Source of the DNA: Bacillus sp. A301a_S52
GTDB lineage: Bacteria > Bacillota > Bacilli > Bacillales > Salisediminibacteriaceae
Assembly (NCBI GenBank): GCA_024701455.1
Contig: JABXYP010000001.1
Location: forward strand, 1,182,001 to 1,246,000
Direction: 5' to 3'
Length of the DNA: 64,000 nucleotides
The position numbers and the translations under genes are program-made. The notes below the pieces were generated by a model. The model had not been told where the DNA came from, did no database searches, and worked only from the letters and a program-made list of their open reading frames with translations. The first letter of the stretch is position 1; each line of letters starts with the position of its first letter. Shown in pieces: positions 63,513-64,000 of the stretch.

Positions 63513-63571
63513 CGGTTAAGCTAGTGATATCACTGAAAGACGAGATAAATAGTTTAGTTGCTTTCTGATTG

Positions 63572-63601
63572 CCGTACGTTTAAAATGTACGGTATTTTTT
63601 T
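63572..63601 (+). terminator. Rho-independent terminator of licR
   Basis: CCGTAC (63572-63577) and GTACGG (63587-63592), extended by GTTT/AAAT in the loop, followed by a T-run. Confidence 0.8.
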
Positions 63602-63655
63602 AGTGCTTGTAGATGTCGGAACTCTAAGAAACGGTAATGATGTGAGGATTTTTAC

Positions 63656-63735
63656 TATCTATAAACCGTTCGTAAATCTCCTCTGGCTCAAAATAGAGAG
63701 GAGAGCTGATTCACTCAACTCCCACAGTTAGTCGT
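63656..63735 (+). repeat. Intergenic repeat (family A), truncated copy
   Basis: TATCTATAAACCGTTCG and GGCTCAAAATAGAGAGG are kept, then the element jumps to GATTCACTCAACTCCCAC. Right arm of hairpin 1 and most of hairpin 2 are lost. From here to 63975 no gene is seen. Confidence 0.7.
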
Positions 63736-63989
63736 TGTGTCACTAAAAAATGGTGGGAGGTGGTGCACTTACTCAATTACTGACACTAAATTCTCACGTT
63801 TGCACTATTTATACATACGAACGTCACATGTAATAAAACTGACCTTCTAGGGGGAAAATACGGTATAAATAACCTTGTTATAAATTTCACTAAATGAAGG
63901 GTAGTAACTTGAGAGGCGTATGAGCTATTATGTCTTCTCTACCAAATATAACCATACCTATTTTGGCATGACATTAAGGAGACTAACTT

Positions 63990-64000
63990 ATGGTACGGAT
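63990..64000 (+). CDS. Possible start of a gene cut by the window edge
   Basis: ATG at 63990 follows a good ribosome site (AAGGAG, 63976-63981) with 8 bases between. Only three codons (MVR) are visible, so nothing can be said about the product. Confidence 0.45.

Overview
The window looks like part of the chromosome of a spore-forming, low-GC, probably alkaliphilic member of the Bacillaceae (the Salipaludibacillus/Evansella/Alkalihalobacillus type). This is inferred from AT-rich codon use, strong AGGAGG-type ribosome sites, CcpA-type cre boxes, a preQ1-I riboswitch, a CYP152 peroxygenase, a GH5-Ig-CBM46 type cellulase known from alkaliphilic bacilli, and an LXG toxin locus. No rRNA, tRNA, CRISPR array, phage or plasmid gene was seen.

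Layout. 0-7 kb: a GNAT/TetR pair on the minus strand, then a complete sorbitol (glucitol) PTS operon: sorbitol-6-phosphate dehydrogenase, GutR activator, GutM, EIIC, EIIBC, EIIA. 7-13 kb: a chemotaxis receptor, a likely spore cupin, two YibE/F membrane proteins, and an MFS efflux gene broken by two frameshifts. 13.5-19 kb: a type VII secretion toxin locus, with two small LXG partner proteins, an LXG toxin with a glycine-rich membrane C-terminus, and a tandem array of DUF443 membrane proteins (probable immunity proteins; three intact, one decayed) interleaved with DUF4176 genes. 19-25 kb: a dCache chemotaxis receptor, a DeoR/HAD pair, and a CitMHS citrate transporter followed by a DeoR gene fragment. 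25-34 kb: three paralogous anchored surface proteins and a DUF2339 membrane protein, all on the minus strand. 34-41 kb: YqcI/YcgG protein, fatty acid peroxygenase P450, RNase H-like protein, secreted cellulase, esterase. 41-48 kb: preQ1-I riboswitch with queC-queD-queE, a fructokinase, and a GGDEF-EAL protein. 48-64 kb: a 6-phospho-beta-glucosidase, an IS3-family insertion sequence, a TetR/MMPL/heptad-repeat export divergon, and a lichenan/cellobiose PTS operon (EIIB, EIIC, EIIA, 6-phospho-beta-glucosidase) followed by its LicR-type regulator.

How it fits together. The secreted cellulase at 38.4 kb can release cello-oligosaccharides. The Lic-type PTS imports and phosphorylates beta-glucosides, and two GH1 phospho-glucosidases split them. 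A palindrome and a cre box at the licB promoter give induction by LicR and repression by CcpA. The gut operon has the same logic, with a CACA-N4-TGTG operator at its promoter.

Most unusual content. (1) The LXG toxin with its DUF443 immunity array resembles the TspA/TsaI system of Staphylococcus aureus. Two of the immunity genes are almost identical at their 5' ends and divergent in the middle, and a decayed fourth copy lies downstream. (2) A family of about 150-bp, two-hairpin intergenic repeats occurs at twelve places (16 copies), including five tandem copies of 151-152 bp between the TetR gene and the MMPL exporter. Fifteen of the 16 copies point the same way whatever the direction of neighbouring genes. 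I do not recognise this family.
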